Positions 42,481-51,048 of a stretch of 64,000 bases of DNA are shown here, one piece after another (within the stretch, counting starts at the first letter, position 1; each line of letters starts with the position of its first letter). The notes under the pieces are model-generated. The model was not told the origin of the DNA and did not search any database. It saw only the letters and a program-made list of their open reading frames with translations. The translations under genes were made by a program, and so were the position numbers. The DNA is from Candidatus Dojkabacteria bacterium (lineage in GTDB: Bacteria > Patescibacteria > Dojkabacteria > SC72). Location: the NCBI GenBank assembly GCA_023229785.1, contig JALNYV010000001.1, positions 310,001 through 374,000 on the forward strand, given 5' to 3'.

Positions 42481-43374
42481 ATGCAGATTAAAACTTTATT
42501 TTTAGGTTCTAATTGGGAAGCAGTTGAATCTTTGAAAGTATTAAAAAATGATAATAGATTTGAAATAGTTGGAGTAATAACTCAACCTGACAAACCAAGT
42601 GGTAGAAAGCAAATATTAACCCCCTCTCTTGTTAAGCAATTTTGTATTGAAAATAATATAACTGTGTTTTTCACAGAAAATAATCCTGAAAAATATAAAG
42701 AAGCATTGGAATTATTTAAACCAGAATTGATTGTATGTAAAGCCTTTGGAGAAATGATTCCAGGATTTTTCTTAGAATATCCAAAATATAAAGCAATAAA
42801 TATACATTTCTCCATCCTTCCCAAATATAGAGGTGCCGTCCCTATTCAAATGGCTATACTTTCTGGAGAAAAAGAGACTGGTGTTACATTTGTACAAATG
42901 GTTGAAAAAATGGATAAAGGACCGATATTGAAGATAATAAAGGAAGAAATAGAAGATGACGATACAAATCAGAGTTTAAGAGAAAAGTTGGTTACAAAAT
43001 CTTCAAAAGAATTACCAGAAGTATTAATAGATTGGGTTGAAGGAAAAACTCATCCTACAGTTCAAAATGAATCAGAGGCTACATATTGTTACAAAAAGGA
43101 TGTTGAAAAAGAAAAGGCAGAAATAAAATTTAACGAAATGGATGCAGAATATATAGAAAGAATGGTTCGTGCCTTCATTCCTTGGCCTATTGCTTGGGCA
43201 GTAATAAATGGAAAAAGATGTAAAATATTTGAAACAAAGGTGGCAAAGGAAGGATTAGAAGATAAAAATAGAATGGTTTTTAAAACAAAGAAAGGTTTAA
43301 TAGAAGTATTAAAACTTCAACCAGAAGGGAAGAAAGAAATGAATGCTAGTGAGTATTTAAAAGGAAATAAATAA
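42481..43374 (+). CDS. fmt: methionyl-tRNA formyltransferase
   Basis: Fmt formylates the initiator Met-tRNA. I use the ATG at 42481 (MQIKTLFLGS), which fits the family N-terminus and the promoter spacing; ATG 42475 adds two residues. The 297-residue enzyme has the folate site with NIHFSILPKYRGAVPIQ (catalytic Asn and His) and the Asp of VEKMDKGPI. The C-terminal OB-like domain begins near residue 205. GRKQI in place of the usual basic loop is normal variation. Formylation fits a bacterial initiation system, although most genes here lack Shine-Dalgarno sites. Confidence 0.93.
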   Translation: MQIKTLFLGSNWEAVESLKVLKNDNRFEIVGVITQPDKPSGRKQILTPSLVKQFCIENNITVFFTENNPEKYKEALELFKPELIVCKAFGEMIPGFFLEYPKYKAINIHFSILPKYRGAVPIQMAILSGEKETGVTFVQMVEKMDKGPILKIIKEEIEDDDTNQSLREKLVTKSSKELPEVLIDWVEGKTHPTVQNESEATYCYKKDVEKEKAEIKFNEMDAEYIERMVRAFIPWPIAWAVINGKRCKIFETKVAKEGLEDKNRMVFKTKKGLIEVLKLQPEGKKEMNASEYLKGNK

Positions 43375-43468
43375 CAAATCAATCAAATTTATTAACTTAT
43401 CTTGATTCTAAAACAGGTTAATTGTATACTTTGATTGTCACGAGGGAGGGGGGATTGTAGATTTTGTG

Positions 43469-43960
43469 CTACAAATCGAAGCTCCCATTTTTTATTGATA
43501 TTTTATTTCTCAAATTATTCATCCCAAAAACTCTATTTCCATATTTCCGTAAAAATCTAGAATATCGATGAATATCTGGAACAATTACTACGATACTTTT
43601 CTTCATATCTAAAAGATAATCATATAAGGGACAAAAATCCCCATCTGCACTAATAAAGATTCCCGTAGAATATTCGTTTAATTTTCTTATTGCATCAACT
43701 GTTAAATGTACATCTACATTTGCTTTAACTTTTTTAATTTTTTGAACAACCATAGTGTCCTTAAAAACAATTGAATATCCAATCGATTTTAACTCACGAT
43801 ATTTGGGTTCGTATTTCTTAAGATATCCTAAGTACACAAATACTTTACTAATCTTATACGATTCTTTTAGATAAATATAAAATCTCTTATAATCAATCTT
43901 CCATCCAAGCCTTTTAATGCCAAGATATAAATTGTTGAAATCAATAAAGCAATAGTTCAT
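43469..43960 (-). CDS. NYN domain ribonuclease-like protein
   Basis: The 163-residue protein is a single NYN (PIN-like, LabA/DUF88) domain. The metal-binding acids are visible: FIDFNNLY near the N-terminus, the Asp in KANVDVHLTVDA (about 88), and SADGDFCPL (about 105-110). Such proteins are predicted RNases. A GATAAT box preceded by TG lies 7 bases before the start, so it may be leaderless. It is transcribed on its own, between fmt and rnpB. Confidence 0.85.
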   Translation of the reverse strand: MNYCFIDFNNLYLGIKRLGWKIDYKRFYIYLKESYKISKVFVYLGYLKKYEPKYRELKSIGYSIVFKDTMVVQKIKKVKANVDVHLTVDAIRKLNEYSTGIFISADGDFCPLYDYLLDMKKSIVVIVPDIHRYSRFLRKYGNRVFGMNNLRNKISIKNGSFDL

Positions 43961-43967
43961 TAGAACT

Positions 43968-43976
43968 ATTATCTCA
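43968..43976 (-). promoter_or_regulatory. extended -10 TGAGATAAT next to the NYN gene start
   Basis: On the reverse strand TGAGATAAT (TGn plus GATAAT) ends 7 bases before the ATG at 43960, the spacing expected for a leaderless transcript. Confidence 0.45.
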
Positions 43977-44010
43977 AAGCAAAATGAAATATGTTTGAAC
44001 TATTTAAAAT

Positions 44011-44306
44011 GCAAGTATTCCATAAGCCGGATTCTGTTTTATGCAATTATCTGTCTGTGCGGTGCTAATTACACCTTGCTTTAGAAGGGGGTTACAATGC
44101 ATTGGAAATCTCTTTCCAATCGGTAGTCTCTTACACTGCCTTTTCACCCTTACCCTAAGGCGGTTTATTTTCTGTTGCCCTTTTCTCCGTGAGGTCACCC
44201 CCACCCAACTTTCGTTGGCATCTACTTCGTAAACGAAGCCAAATAAAGTCCGGACTTTCCTCTACTTCTCAATATGTGAAAAGTAGCAATTGCATAGAAT
44301 ACTTGC
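44011..44306 (-). ncRNA. rnpB: RNase P RNA, short form
   Basis: The reverse strand carries the universal 5' element GAGGAAAGTCCGGAC and the 3' element ACAGAATCCGGCTTAT, which pair as P4. P1 is a perfect 10-bp helix (GCAAGTATTC with GAATACTTGC). P2 is ATGCAATT with AATTGCAT and P3 is CTACTT/AAGTAG. The conserved GTAAGAG segment is also present. The total is ~296 bases, well below the ~380-400 of E. coli or Bacillus, and the region between L15 and 3' P4 is very short. L15 reads TTGTAACC where GGTAA is usual. The RNA trims the 5' leader from tRNA precursors. Confidence 0.95.
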
Positions 44307-44313
44307 AAGCGTA

Positions 44314-44319
44314 ATTATA
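44314..44319 (-). promoter_or_regulatory. -10 box TATAAT of rnpB
   Basis: A perfect TATAAT on the reverse strand ends 7 bases before the first base of RNase P helix P1. It lies 1 base past the stop of the DUF4349 gene. No clear -35 box is seen. Confidence 0.65.
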
Positions 44320-45225
44320 CTACTTCTTGCTCTTTTTTGCCTTTTTAACAATCTTGTAAATAACGTAAGGAATAAGGACTATTGGCGAGAATACCACTAA
44401 CCATATAACCAATGTTCCAATTCCTTTTCCTACTTCTACAAATACCGCAAAGGCTTCTTTAACAATTCCAAATGGTTTCCAGTCCTTACCTGCAACACTT
44501 ATCGCCTCACTTGCTTTAGTGAGTGTAATTGATATAGAAGCATAATCTGTTTGAGTATCGTAGTACTTTATTTGTGTCTGAAGCACCTCTATTTGCTCTC
44601 TTACATTTGATAATTGGTTTTGAACTAAAAGAATATCACTAATCTTGGTTGCTTTATTTAATATGGTTAACAACTGAGCTTCTAGTGCTTTTTGATTCTT
44701 CAACCTTGCCTGTAAATCCTTGTAAGCTTCTGTTACATCATCTGTATTCTCATCTGCAGAAATTACCTCAGCCCCAAGTGCTTTAACCTGGACTAAAACA
44801 GAATCAAACGAAGCTGTCGGGACTTTAATCGTTATTGTTACTGCTCGGTCATTTAATGTTCCAGAATCAGATAAACTCTGAACATAACCTTTTTCTGTTT
44901 TAACAATCCCTCTGATACTTGCAACTGATGCATCAAAATCGGAAACAGTCATAGCTATTGTTGCTGTTTTAATCACCTTTGAATCACTTACATTGGCTGC
45001 TGTGACACTATTTGCTGAATCTTCTGAAGCATACAGCTCTTTTGAAGGAGTCTCTTCTCTTCCACTTGCTACCAAATCAGCAACACCAGCTGAGCTAGAA
45101 GATGTGGTTAAAGGAACAATGTATGTAGAAGCTATATATACCAATATCCCAATTACCGCCAAAGCACCCACTAAGATGAGAATTATTCGAAATGCACCCT
45201 TTTTATCCAATTTACGTTTTTCCAT
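44320..45225 (-). CDS. DUF4349 membrane protein
   Basis: The 301-residue protein has an N-terminal membrane helix (about 13-36) and a polar spacer. The DUF4349 domain follows, with KVIKTATIAMTVSDFDASV, VPTASFDSVL and a long coiled coil (about 165-225: AYKDLQARLKNQKALEAQLL). The C-terminal membrane helix comes last (about 268-292). The two helices place the domain outside the cell. The family has no proven function. It follows a second exported protein gene by 24 bases. Confidence 0.88.
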   Translation of the reverse strand: MEKRKLDKKGAFRIILILVGALAVIGILVYIASTYIVPLTTSSSSAGVADLVASGREETPSKELYASEDSANSVTAANVSDSKVIKTATIAMTVSDFDASVASIRGIVKTEKGYVQSLSDSGTLNDRAVTITIKVPTASFDSVLVQVKALGAEVISADENTDDVTEAYKDLQARLKNQKALEAQLLTILNKATKISDILLVQNQLSNVREQIEVLQTQIKYYDTQTDYASISITLTKASEAISVAGKDWKPFGIVKEAFAVFVEVGKGIGTLVIWLVVFSPIVLIPYVIYKIVKKAKKSKK

Positions 45226-45249
45226 AAAAATTGTTAATTAATTTAAATA

Positions 45250-46035
45250 TTAATGGACTATTACACTAAATATATCAAAATATGTACTTTCCGCATAACC
45301 TCCAACTGCATACCCTGTTAATGTCAATTTCTGAGCCATTCCACCTTCAATCGTTGTAAGCATATCAAAGTTAGCAGGGGAGATAATTACACTACTTACT
45401 GAAGGATTTAGTCCAGATTGAGAATATTTATCAACAAAGGGAGTATCTAATACCATTTTGTAATCATAAGCAATGTCTGGAGAAGGCCTTTTGGTGTGTT
45501 GTACAGTACCTATAAAGGTTTCTAGAGTACTTCCTGCCTTGGAATCTTTAGTATATCCTCCACCACACTCCTCGAACGGTAAAAGCTCTATCCCAGTAAC
45601 TGTTATTGCACTTCTATTATATGAATTGCTAATCTTAGCGGTTGTACTCCATTCTGTGGGTATTGTTCCATCTACTCCAACACATTTTCCCCAATATGTA
45701 GATACACCACTACTTCCCAAAAGGTAAAACCCATCTGCAGCAACTCCTGTATTGTTTTGTGCGAGAAATGTCACTTGGTAATCCGCTGTTGTTATATTTT
45801 GTGAAGCTACTGCTAAAGCTCCACTGTCATACATTAAGCCAATTAAATCATATTCTTTCCCTATTTTTGCGCTTGTATCTGTACTTGTATCATCTGTACT
45901 CTCAGGGGTAGTTGAATCACTCTTAGTATCTGTTGATTTAACAACTGTTTTATATACAAAATATCCATTAACAGCAACAGATCCAACAAAAAGGACAGAT
46001 AGAACAATAATTAATACTTTTGATATTGGTTTCAT
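45250..46035 (-). CDS. membrane-anchored exported protein, unknown
   Basis: The 261-residue protein has an N-terminal membrane helix (about 7-30) with no lipobox cysteine. A Ser/Thr/Asp-rich linker (about 33-56) follows, then a beta-rich outer domain with two Cys (CVGVDG, FEECGGGY) that could form a disulfide. Such a bond would fit the DsbA/VKOR pair elsewhere in the window. No known domain recognised. It is cotranscribed with the DUF4349 gene and lies 63 bases after rpsI. Confidence 0.65.
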   Translation of the reverse strand: MKPISKVLIIVLSVLFVGSVAVNGYFVYKTVVKSTDTKSDSTTPESTDDTSTDTSAKIGKEYDLIGLMYDSGALAVASQNITTADYQVTFLAQNNTGVAADGFYLLGSSGVSTYWGKCVGVDGTIPTEWSTTAKISNSYNRSAITVTGIELLPFEECGGGYTKDSKAGSTLETFIGTVQHTKRPSPDIAYDYKMVLDTPFVDKYSQSGLNPSVSSVIISPANFDMLTTIEGGMAQKLTLTGYAVGGYAESTYFDIFSVIVH

Positions 46036-46098
46036 GTAAACAGATATTAACTTAGTAGTTAATATAGTAGCATGGAATTATTAACATGGAAACATTAG

Positions 46099-46494
46099 CT
46101 ATCTCTTTGAGAACTGTGGTTTCTTTCTTGCCTTAACGTGATTATATTTCTTTCTTTCAACCATTCTGTTATCTCTTGTAATAAAGCCTGCTTTTCTAAC
46201 AACTGGTTTTAAGGTTTCATCCATTGCAACGATTGCTTTTGCTAATCCATTTTGTAGTGCCCCTACTTGTCCTGTTGTTCCACCACCGTTTACTTTTGCT
46301 GTAAAGTAAATCTTTGAATCAAGTCCTGCGGCTGATATAGGCTTTAAAATGTTAGCTGCAATAGTTGGGTCACCAAAATACTCATCAAATGGCTTGTCAT
46401 TAATAGTAGACATTGCTTTTCCCTCCATCACCCTTACTCTTGCTACTGTTGTTTTTCTTCTTCCTATTCCTAGGTAGTACTTTTTTGAACTCAC
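46099..46494 (-). CDS. rpsI: 30S ribosomal protein S9
   Basis: The gene starts with GTG (46494). The 131-residue protein has YYLGIGRRKTTVARVRVMEG near the N-terminus (first 20 residues shown in part), the GGGTTGQVGALQNGLAKA block, and the C-terminal RKKPQFSKR tail that reaches the P-site tRNA. It follows rplM by 11 bases, the usual rplM-rpsI order. It is the last gene of the ribosomal cluster. Confidence 0.97.
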   Translation of the reverse strand: MSSKKYYLGIGRRKTTVARVRVMEGKAMSTINDKPFDEYFGDPTIAANILKPISAAGLDSKIYFTAKVNGGGTTGQVGALQNGLAKAIVAMDETLKPVVRKAGFITRDNRMVERKKYNHVKARKKPQFSKR

Positions 46495-46505
46495 TTTTTA
46501 CTTAA

Positions 46506-46934
46506 TTATAATTTAACTGTTTTTGGTTTTTGTGCTTCTTGTTTATGATTACTATCAGCATATACAAATAACCTTGCCATCATTCTTGATTTCATTTTGT
46601 TTTGTGGAAGCATTCTTTTTACCGCCAATTCTATTGGTCTTGTTGGATGCTCTTTTATCAAATCATCAAATCTTGTCTCTCTAAATCCTCCTGGATAACC
46701 TGAGTGCCTGTAATACATCTTCTTTGTTTCTTTTCCTCTTGTTAGCTTTATTCCTGCGGCGTTAATTACTATTACATAATCACCACAATCAAGATTAGGA
46801 ACCATTTTAACTTTTCCTTTTCCAATCAAAAGGGATGCTACTCTTGTTGCAACCCTACCAAGAATTTGATCCTTAGCATCAACTAAGTGCCATTCTCTTG
46901 TTATTTCTTTTTCTTTTGTCCAAGGTGTATTCAT
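46506..46934 (-). CDS. rplM: 50S ribosomal protein L13
   Basis: The 142-residue early-assembly large-subunit protein shows WHLVDAKDQILGRVAT, a variant of the L13 N-terminal helix motif, then YYRHSGYPGGFRE and AVKRMLPQNKMKSRMMARL. Length is normal. The spacing to rplQ is 15 bases, so the L13-S9 pair is joined directly to the alpha operon here. It has no Shine-Dalgarno; the bases before ATG are A/T only. Confidence 0.97.
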   Translation of the reverse strand: MNTPWTKEKEITREWHLVDAKDQILGRVATRVASLLIGKGKVKMVPNLDCGDYVIVINAAGIKLTRGKETKKMYYRHSGYPGGFRETRFDDLIKEHPTRPIELAVKRMLPQNKMKSRMMARLFVYADSNHKQEAQKPKTVKL

Positions 46935-46949
46935 AGTAATAATAATAGT

Positions 46950-47456
46950 TTAAATTCCGCTTCTACTTCTAGATCGCTCTCTTCTTCCAGTAAATGTTTC
47001 CTTTATTGCTTTTCCAAGTCCAACTGCCTTTACCTTTGGTTGCTCTTTTACAACCTCTGCTTTCTTTTCATCTTTTTTATTCTCTTTTTTGACTGCTTTT
47101 GCTTTCTTAACAATAAATCCTACGACTGATATTCTACTTGTCTGAGCTTTATCTCCATCTCTGTATCCTATTTTTACAAGCTTTATTGTTGGCTCATTAC
47201 CTTGAACATATTTAACAATCTTTTCAACCATTTCCCTACTTCCAAGTTGTACTGAAGCCTTCTTTACATTCACCAAGGTTGGGGCTTTCTTAAGACTATT
47301 TAGAAGCAATAATGCTTCTTGCCTTAATGCTTTAGCCTTTATTGTTGTAGTTGTTAAATATCCATTTGTGAAAAGTGATCTTAAGAGATTTCTTAAAAGA
47401 AGTCTTGTATGAGATGCTTTTCGTCCTAATTTTGGTTTCTTTTGACCTTTAATCAT
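46950..47456 (-). CDS. rplQ: 50S ribosomal protein L17 with Lys-rich C-terminal extension
   Basis: The first ~118 of 168 residues are a standard L17: KLGRKASHTRLLLRNLLRSL, followed by the strand region ending in TSRISVVGF. The remaining ~50 residues form a Lys/Glu-rich tail ending in GRRERSRSRSGI, longer than in most bacteria (about 120-130 residues in total). The tail probably lies on rRNA at the surface near the exit tunnel. It follows rpoA by 2 bases, the classic alpha operon order. Confidence 0.95.
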   Translation of the reverse strand: MIKGQKKPKLGRKASHTRLLLRNLLRSLFTNGYLTTTTIKAKALRQEALLLLNSLKKAPTLVNVKKASVQLGSREMVEKIVKYVQGNEPTIKLVKIGYRDGDKAQTSRISVVGFIVKKAKAVKKENKKDEKKAEVVKEQPKVKAVGLGKAIKETFTGRRERSRSRSGI

Positions 47457-47458
47457 GA

Positions 47459-48421
47459 TTAATCAGTTATATTTATTCCGTATTGGCTCATTAACTCAAC
47501 TACCTCATTTAAAGACTTGCTACCAAATCCCGGGAGTTCTAAAAGATCTTTCTTAGTGACCTTTCCCATATCTCCGACTGTTTGATATCCACCTGCTAGA
47601 AGTCCTGACTTTGATCTTTTTGAAATAGGTAGATCTTCAATCTTCCAATTACTTACTTCCTCTGTACCTCCATCTTCTGCTTCTGCAATAACTGGAATTG
47701 TATTTGCCTCTTCTACCATCTTCTCAACTTCCTTTTTAGAAATGCCAAGTGCAACTATCACCTTTCCTGAGAATTCCTGTAAGATCTTTGCACATTCAAT
47801 TAATGCTTGCTTTGGAGCAATACTTCCATCAGTTGTAATTGTAATTGAAACGCTATCAAGGTTTGTTTCTTTTCCTTTTCTTGCTTGAGATATTGCAAAG
47901 CTAACATTCTTAACAGGAGTAAAGTCAGCGTCCAGAGCTATTCTTCCAGCATCTGTTCTCTCATCATCCTTTGCTTCTCTGTAGCCAACTCCTTTTTCAA
48001 TAACCATTTCGACATTTAAAGATGCTTTTTCATCAGTTAATGTCGCAATGTGGACATCTTTTGTTGTTACCTCAACTCCATTTACCACATCAATGTCTTT
48101 TGCTGTTACTTTCTTCTTTCCCTTTATACTTAGTGTTACAACTTGAGGCTCTTCACTTACCATTGTGAATTTTATCTGCTTTAGGTTCAAAAGTATTTCT
48201 ACAACATCCTCTTTTATTCCTGAAATTGTTGTGTATTCATGAGCAACTCCTTTTATTTTTACTGATGTTATTGCACATCCAGGAATACTTGAAAGAAGGA
48301 TCCTTCTAAGTGAGTTAGCAAGTGTATTTCCGTATCCCTTCGGAAGGGGGGAAATATCATAAACTCCAGAAGTCTCATCCTCTGAAATTGTCTTTACTGC
48401 GATTTCTGCAAAGCTAAGCAT
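47459..48421 (-). CDS. rpoA: RNA polymerase alpha subunit
   Basis: The 320-residue subunit has the N-terminal dimerisation domain with GNTLANSLRRILLSSIPG (about residues 30-47). The C-terminal domain begins at about residue 255, with IEDLPISKRSKSGLL and LLELPGFGSKSLNEV; it contacts promoter DNA and regulators. The full-length C-terminal domain suggests that UP-element or activator contacts are possible. It lies between rpsD and rplQ as expected. Start at ATG 48421, preceded by AATAATAATAAT. Confidence 0.97.
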   Translation of the reverse strand: MLSFAEIAVKTISEDETSGVYDISPLPKGYGNTLANSLRRILLSSIPGCAITSVKIKGVAHEYTTISGIKEDVVEILLNLKQIKFTMVSEEPQVVTLSIKGKKKVTAKDIDVVNGVEVTTKDVHIATLTDEKASLNVEMVIEKGVGYREAKDDERTDAGRIALDADFTPVKNVSFAISQARKGKETNLDSVSITITTDGSIAPKQALIECAKILQEFSGKVIVALGISKKEVEKMVEEANTIPVIAEAEDGGTEEVSNWKIEDLPISKRSKSGLLAGGYQTVGDMGKVTKKDLLELPGFGSKSLNEVVELMSQYGINITD

Positions 48422-48438
48422 ATTATTATTATTTAAAA

Positions 48439-49050
48439 TTATCTAGAGTAGAACTCAATTATTAAGTTCTCTTTAATTCCTTCGTCAACTTGGTCTCTCT
48501 CAGGTAAGGCTATTACCTTTCCTTTGATACCATCTTTACTAAGCCAGAGCGGGGTTTTTACTAAAACCTCAACTGGTGCTAATTTCATATTCTTTAGACT
48601 TATCTCATCTCCTATCTTTGTAGTGTAAGATGGGATATTAAACTTTTTTCCATTAAGTAATACATGGCCATGTGTTGTAAACTGTCTTGCTGCTCCCTTA
48701 CTTGGTGCCATTCCAAGAATATACAGTACATTGTCCAATCTCATTTCTAGCATTCTAAGAAGAACCAAACCTCGGTCTAATTTCTTAAGTTTTGCAATTC
48801 TAACAGCCTCTGCTACAAGGTTACTGAATTGCTTCTCTCTCATTCCATATAGTCTCTTAACCTTCTGCTTCTCCCTTAACTGTAATCCATAGTTACTAAG
48901 TCTTGGCTTTTTATCATTTCCATGTTGTCCAGGAGCATAAGGTTTTTTTACAATTCCAGCCTTAGCAGAAAATGACCTACTTCCTTTTAGAAATAGGTTT
49001 ATCCCTTCTCTTCTACTTAATCTTTCTTTTGGTCCTGTATATCTTCCCAT
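48439..49050 (-). CDS. rpsD: 30S ribosomal protein S4
   Basis: The 203-residue primary 16S-binding protein has the N-terminal YTGPKERLSRREG, and the S4 RNA-binding domain with MRLDNVLYILGMAPSKGAAR and HGHVLLNGKK (about 92-130). No zinc cysteines are present, so it is the zinc-free type. It sits between rpsK and rpoA in the standard alpha-operon order, where S4 can act as a translational repressor in other bacteria; no such site can be recognised here. Confidence 0.97.
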   Translation of the reverse strand: MGRYTGPKERLSRREGINLFLKGSRSFSAKAGIVKKPYAPGQHGNDKKPRLSNYGLQLREKQKVKRLYGMREKQFSNLVAEAVRIAKLKKLDRGLVLLRMLEMRLDNVLYILGMAPSKGAARQFTTHGHVLLNGKKFNIPSYTTKIGDEISLKNMKLAPVEVLVKTPLWLSKDGIKGKVIALPERDQVDEGIKENLIIEFYSR

Positions 49051-49066
49051 TTAAAATATTATTAAT

Positions 49067-49465
49067 TTACTTTCTAGGTGCTTTTCTAGGTCTGCATCCA
49101 TTATGTGGAACAGGTGTCCTATCGGCAAGCTGAGTTATTCTAAGTCCTGCACTATCTAAACCTTTAACTGCAGCGTTTCTTCCATTTCCAGGGCCTTTGA
49201 TAAAGACCTTTACTTCTTTCAATCCATACTTTTTCATAGCTGCATCAGCTGCAAACATTGCCGCCTTTGTAGCTGCAAATGCTGTACTTCTTTTAGAACC
49301 TTTAAATCCAACATTTGCTGGACTTCCTTGTACTAAAAGGCCTCCCTGTTCATCACAAATAGAGATTATTGTATTGTTAAATGACGAAATGACAGTTACA
49401 AGCCCAGTAGTTACTGTTCTTTTTGCTGACTTCTTTACTATTTTCTTTACTTTCTTTTCTGCCAT
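49067..49465 (-). CDS. rpsK: 30S ribosomal protein S11
   Basis: The 132-residue platform protein has VISSFNNTIISICDEQG, then KGSKRSTAFAATKAA and the C-terminal ADRTPVPHNGCRPRKAPRK, the sequence that contacts the mRNA exit site near the anti-Shine-Dalgarno. All conserved blocks are intact despite the scarcity of Shine-Dalgarno sites in this genome. The N-terminal 20 residues are an extra Lys-rich segment. Confidence 0.97.
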   Translation of the reverse strand: MAEKKVKKIVKKSAKRTVTTGLVTVISSFNNTIISICDEQGGLLVQGSPANVGFKGSKRSTAFAATKAAMFAADAAMKKYGLKEVKVFIKGPGNGRNAAVKGLDSAGLRITQLADRTPVPHNGCRPRKAPRK

Positions 49466-49479
49466 ATCAATAGTTAGTT

Positions 49480-49863
49480 TTAAGTCTTTTCTAATTTATG
49501 TTTTAAGCCTCCAACTGGCTGTGCTCTTCCTTTTCTAGTATGAGCATTATGCCTAGTTCTTTGTCCTCTTACAGGAAGTCCAACTTTATGTCTAATTCCT
49601 CTGTAGCACTTAATATCTTTAAGCCTTTTAATATTTCTAAAAATATTCTGTCTTAACTCACCTTCTACTGCAAAATTACTCTCGACATATTTTCTTAGTT
49701 GATCAACTTGCGCTTCACTTAAATCCTTTAAAAGGGTCTTTTCTTCAATATTTAAAGCAACAATTATTCTTTTTGCAGATATTGGACCTACTCCATAGAC
49801 ATTTGTAAGAGCAACCCATACTTTCTTGCTATCTGGTATTTCTGTTCCTGCTATTCTTGCCAT
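49480..49863 (-). CDS. rpsM: 30S ribosomal protein S13
   Basis: The 127-residue head protein begins MARIAGTEIPDSKKVWVALT, has YGVGPISAKRI and ends with the tRNA-contacting GLPVRGQRTRHNAHTRKG. It is followed by rpsK after 14 bases. The gene order infA-rpmJ-rpsM-rpsK-rpsD-rpoA-rplQ is the usual bacterial one. Confidence 0.97.
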   Translation of the reverse strand: MARIAGTEIPDSKKVWVALTNVYGVGPISAKRIIVALNIEEKTLLKDLSEAQVDQLRKYVESNFAVEGELRQNIFRNIKRLKDIKCYRGIRHKVGLPVRGQRTRHNAHTRKGRAQPVGGLKHKLEKT

Positions 49864-49885
49864 TATTGTTTTAAATATTAATTAA

Positions 49886-50002
49886 TTATCCTTGTCGTTG
49901 GTTGTGTTTTGGATTCTTTTTACAATACACATAAACTCGACCTTTTCTTCTAACCGAGTAACAATTTATACATCTTTTTTTTACTGAAGCCTGTACTTTC
50001 AT
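49886..50002 (-). CDS. rpmJ: 50S ribosomal protein L36
   Basis: A 38-residue frame between infA and rpsM encodes a clear L36: [20 protein letters not shown] at the start, ending in NPKHNQRQG. Three Cys and the late His (C11, C14, C27, H33) are the zinc ligands. The start is one base after the infA stop. It is easily missed because of its size. Confidence 0.95.
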   Translation of the reverse strand: MKVQASVKKRCINCYSVRRKGRVYVYCKKNPKHNQRQG

Positions 50003-50003
50003 T

Positions 50004-50237
50004 TTATTTATTTCTATATGTTATTCTTCCGACACTTGGGTCATATGGAGAAATCTCCAACATAACCTTATCTCCTATGGCTAGCCAGATATAGTTCATC
50101 CTCATCTTTCCAGAAAGATACCCTGTTATCTGGTGTTTAACGCCATTTACATCAATCTCTACTAGAAATCTAGTATCCGGTAAGCATTCCTTTATAATGC
50201 CTTCACAAACCACTACATTCTTCTCTTTCTTTGCCAT
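50004..50237 (-). CDS. infA: translation initiation factor IF-1
   Basis: The 77-residue OB-fold protein binds the A site of the 30S subunit during initiation. It has [39 protein letters not shown] and the C-terminal [13 protein letters not shown]. Length is slightly above the usual 72. A good promoter lies upstream, so infA may head its own transcript within the cluster. Confidence 0.97.
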   Translation of the reverse strand: MAKKEKNVVVCEGIIKECLPDTRFLVEIDVNGVKHQITGYLSGKMRMNYIWLAIGDKVMLEISPYDPSVGRITYRNK

Positions 50238-50272
50238 AAAGCCATTTTCAAGGATGATATAAAATCCTACGG

Positions 50273-50301
50273 ATTATATCAAACAGAAGGAACTGTTGCA
50301 A
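50273..50301 (-). promoter_or_regulatory. promoter upstream of infA
   Basis: On the reverse strand TTGCAA (50296-50301), 17 bases and TATAAT (50273-50278) form a well-spaced promoter. TGA directly before TATAAT makes it an extended -10. It starts right at the map stop codon. The leader to infA is about 28 bases and has no Shine-Dalgarno. Confidence 0.7.
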
Positions 50302-51048
50302 TTACCAAGCCGTTAAAAGCTTTGGAGTAGCATCAACTACTACTGTATGCTCGAAAAGTGCTGAAAGCATACCATCTTTCGTCCTACTTGTCCAACCATC
50401 CACCCTTGATATTGTTATATCTGGACCCCCCATATTTATTATTGCTTCAATAGCTAAAGTCTGCCCTGCGTAAAGCTTTTCATCCCCTCCTCTTTCTCCA
50501 TAGCCTGGGATATACGGCTCCTCATGCAGTTTATACCCAATTCCATGGCCAACCATCTCTTTTACAACAGAATATCCAGCTTTTTCCACAGTATTTTGAA
50601 TCGCATACCCGATATCTCCTACATGCTTGCCAGGTTTTGCTTCTTTTATCGATTTCATTAGAGCTGTTTTTACTGTATTAACAAATGTTTTGACAGTCTC
50701 ATCTACTTCCCCAATTATTACCGTGATTGCGGCATCTGAGAACACATCCAAATACTTCACTCCCATGTCTAAACTAACAATATCTCCATTCCTGAGAGCA
50801 TATTCATCGGGTATTCCGTGAACAACAACATCATTAACCCCGACACATAAGGCATTTGGAAACCCTTCATACTTTTTAAATGCTGGCAGTACATTGTTTT
50901 TTACGCATAAATCTTCTGCAATTTTATCCAAATCAATGAGTTTTACCCCGACTTTTGCCTCTTTTTGTAAAACAGCAATTATTGAGGAAAGTATATCTCC
51001 CGCGATTTTCATTTTTTCAATTTTCTGTATATCTGCGAACTGTTTCAT
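50302..51048 (-). CDS. map: methionine aminopeptidase, type I
   Basis: MetAP removes the N-terminal Met from new proteins. The 248-residue protein keeps all metal ligands: the Asp of SLDMGVKYLDVFSDAA (two Asp), the His of VGHGIGYKLHEEP, the Glu of AIEAIINMG and the Glu of ALFEHTVVV. There is no N-terminal zinc extension. It overlaps the methyltransferase gene by 4 bases. Position between adk and infA is standard, apart from the inserted methyltransferase. Confidence 0.96.
   Translation of the reverse strand: MKQFADIQKIEKMKIAGDILSSIIAVLQKEAKVGVKLIDLDKIAEDLCVKNNVLPAFKKYEGFPNALCVGVNDVVVHGIPDEYALRNGDIVSLDMGVKYLDVFSDAAITVIIGEVDETVKTFVNTVKTALMKSIKEAKPGKHVGDIGYAIQNTVEKAGYSVVKEMVGHGIGYKLHEEPYIPGYGERGGDEKLYAGQTLAIEAIINMGGPDITISRVDGWTSRTKDGMLSALFEHTVVVDATPKLLTAW

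Noticed and set aside
44004..44232. Open frames on both strands at 44004-44232
   Set aside because: They lie inside the RNase P RNA, whose P1-P4 helices and conserved ends explain the sequence.
46036..46098. Inverted repeat ATTAACT/AGTTAAT after rpsI as a terminator
   Set aside because: The stem is A/T only and not followed by a U-run; too weak to call.
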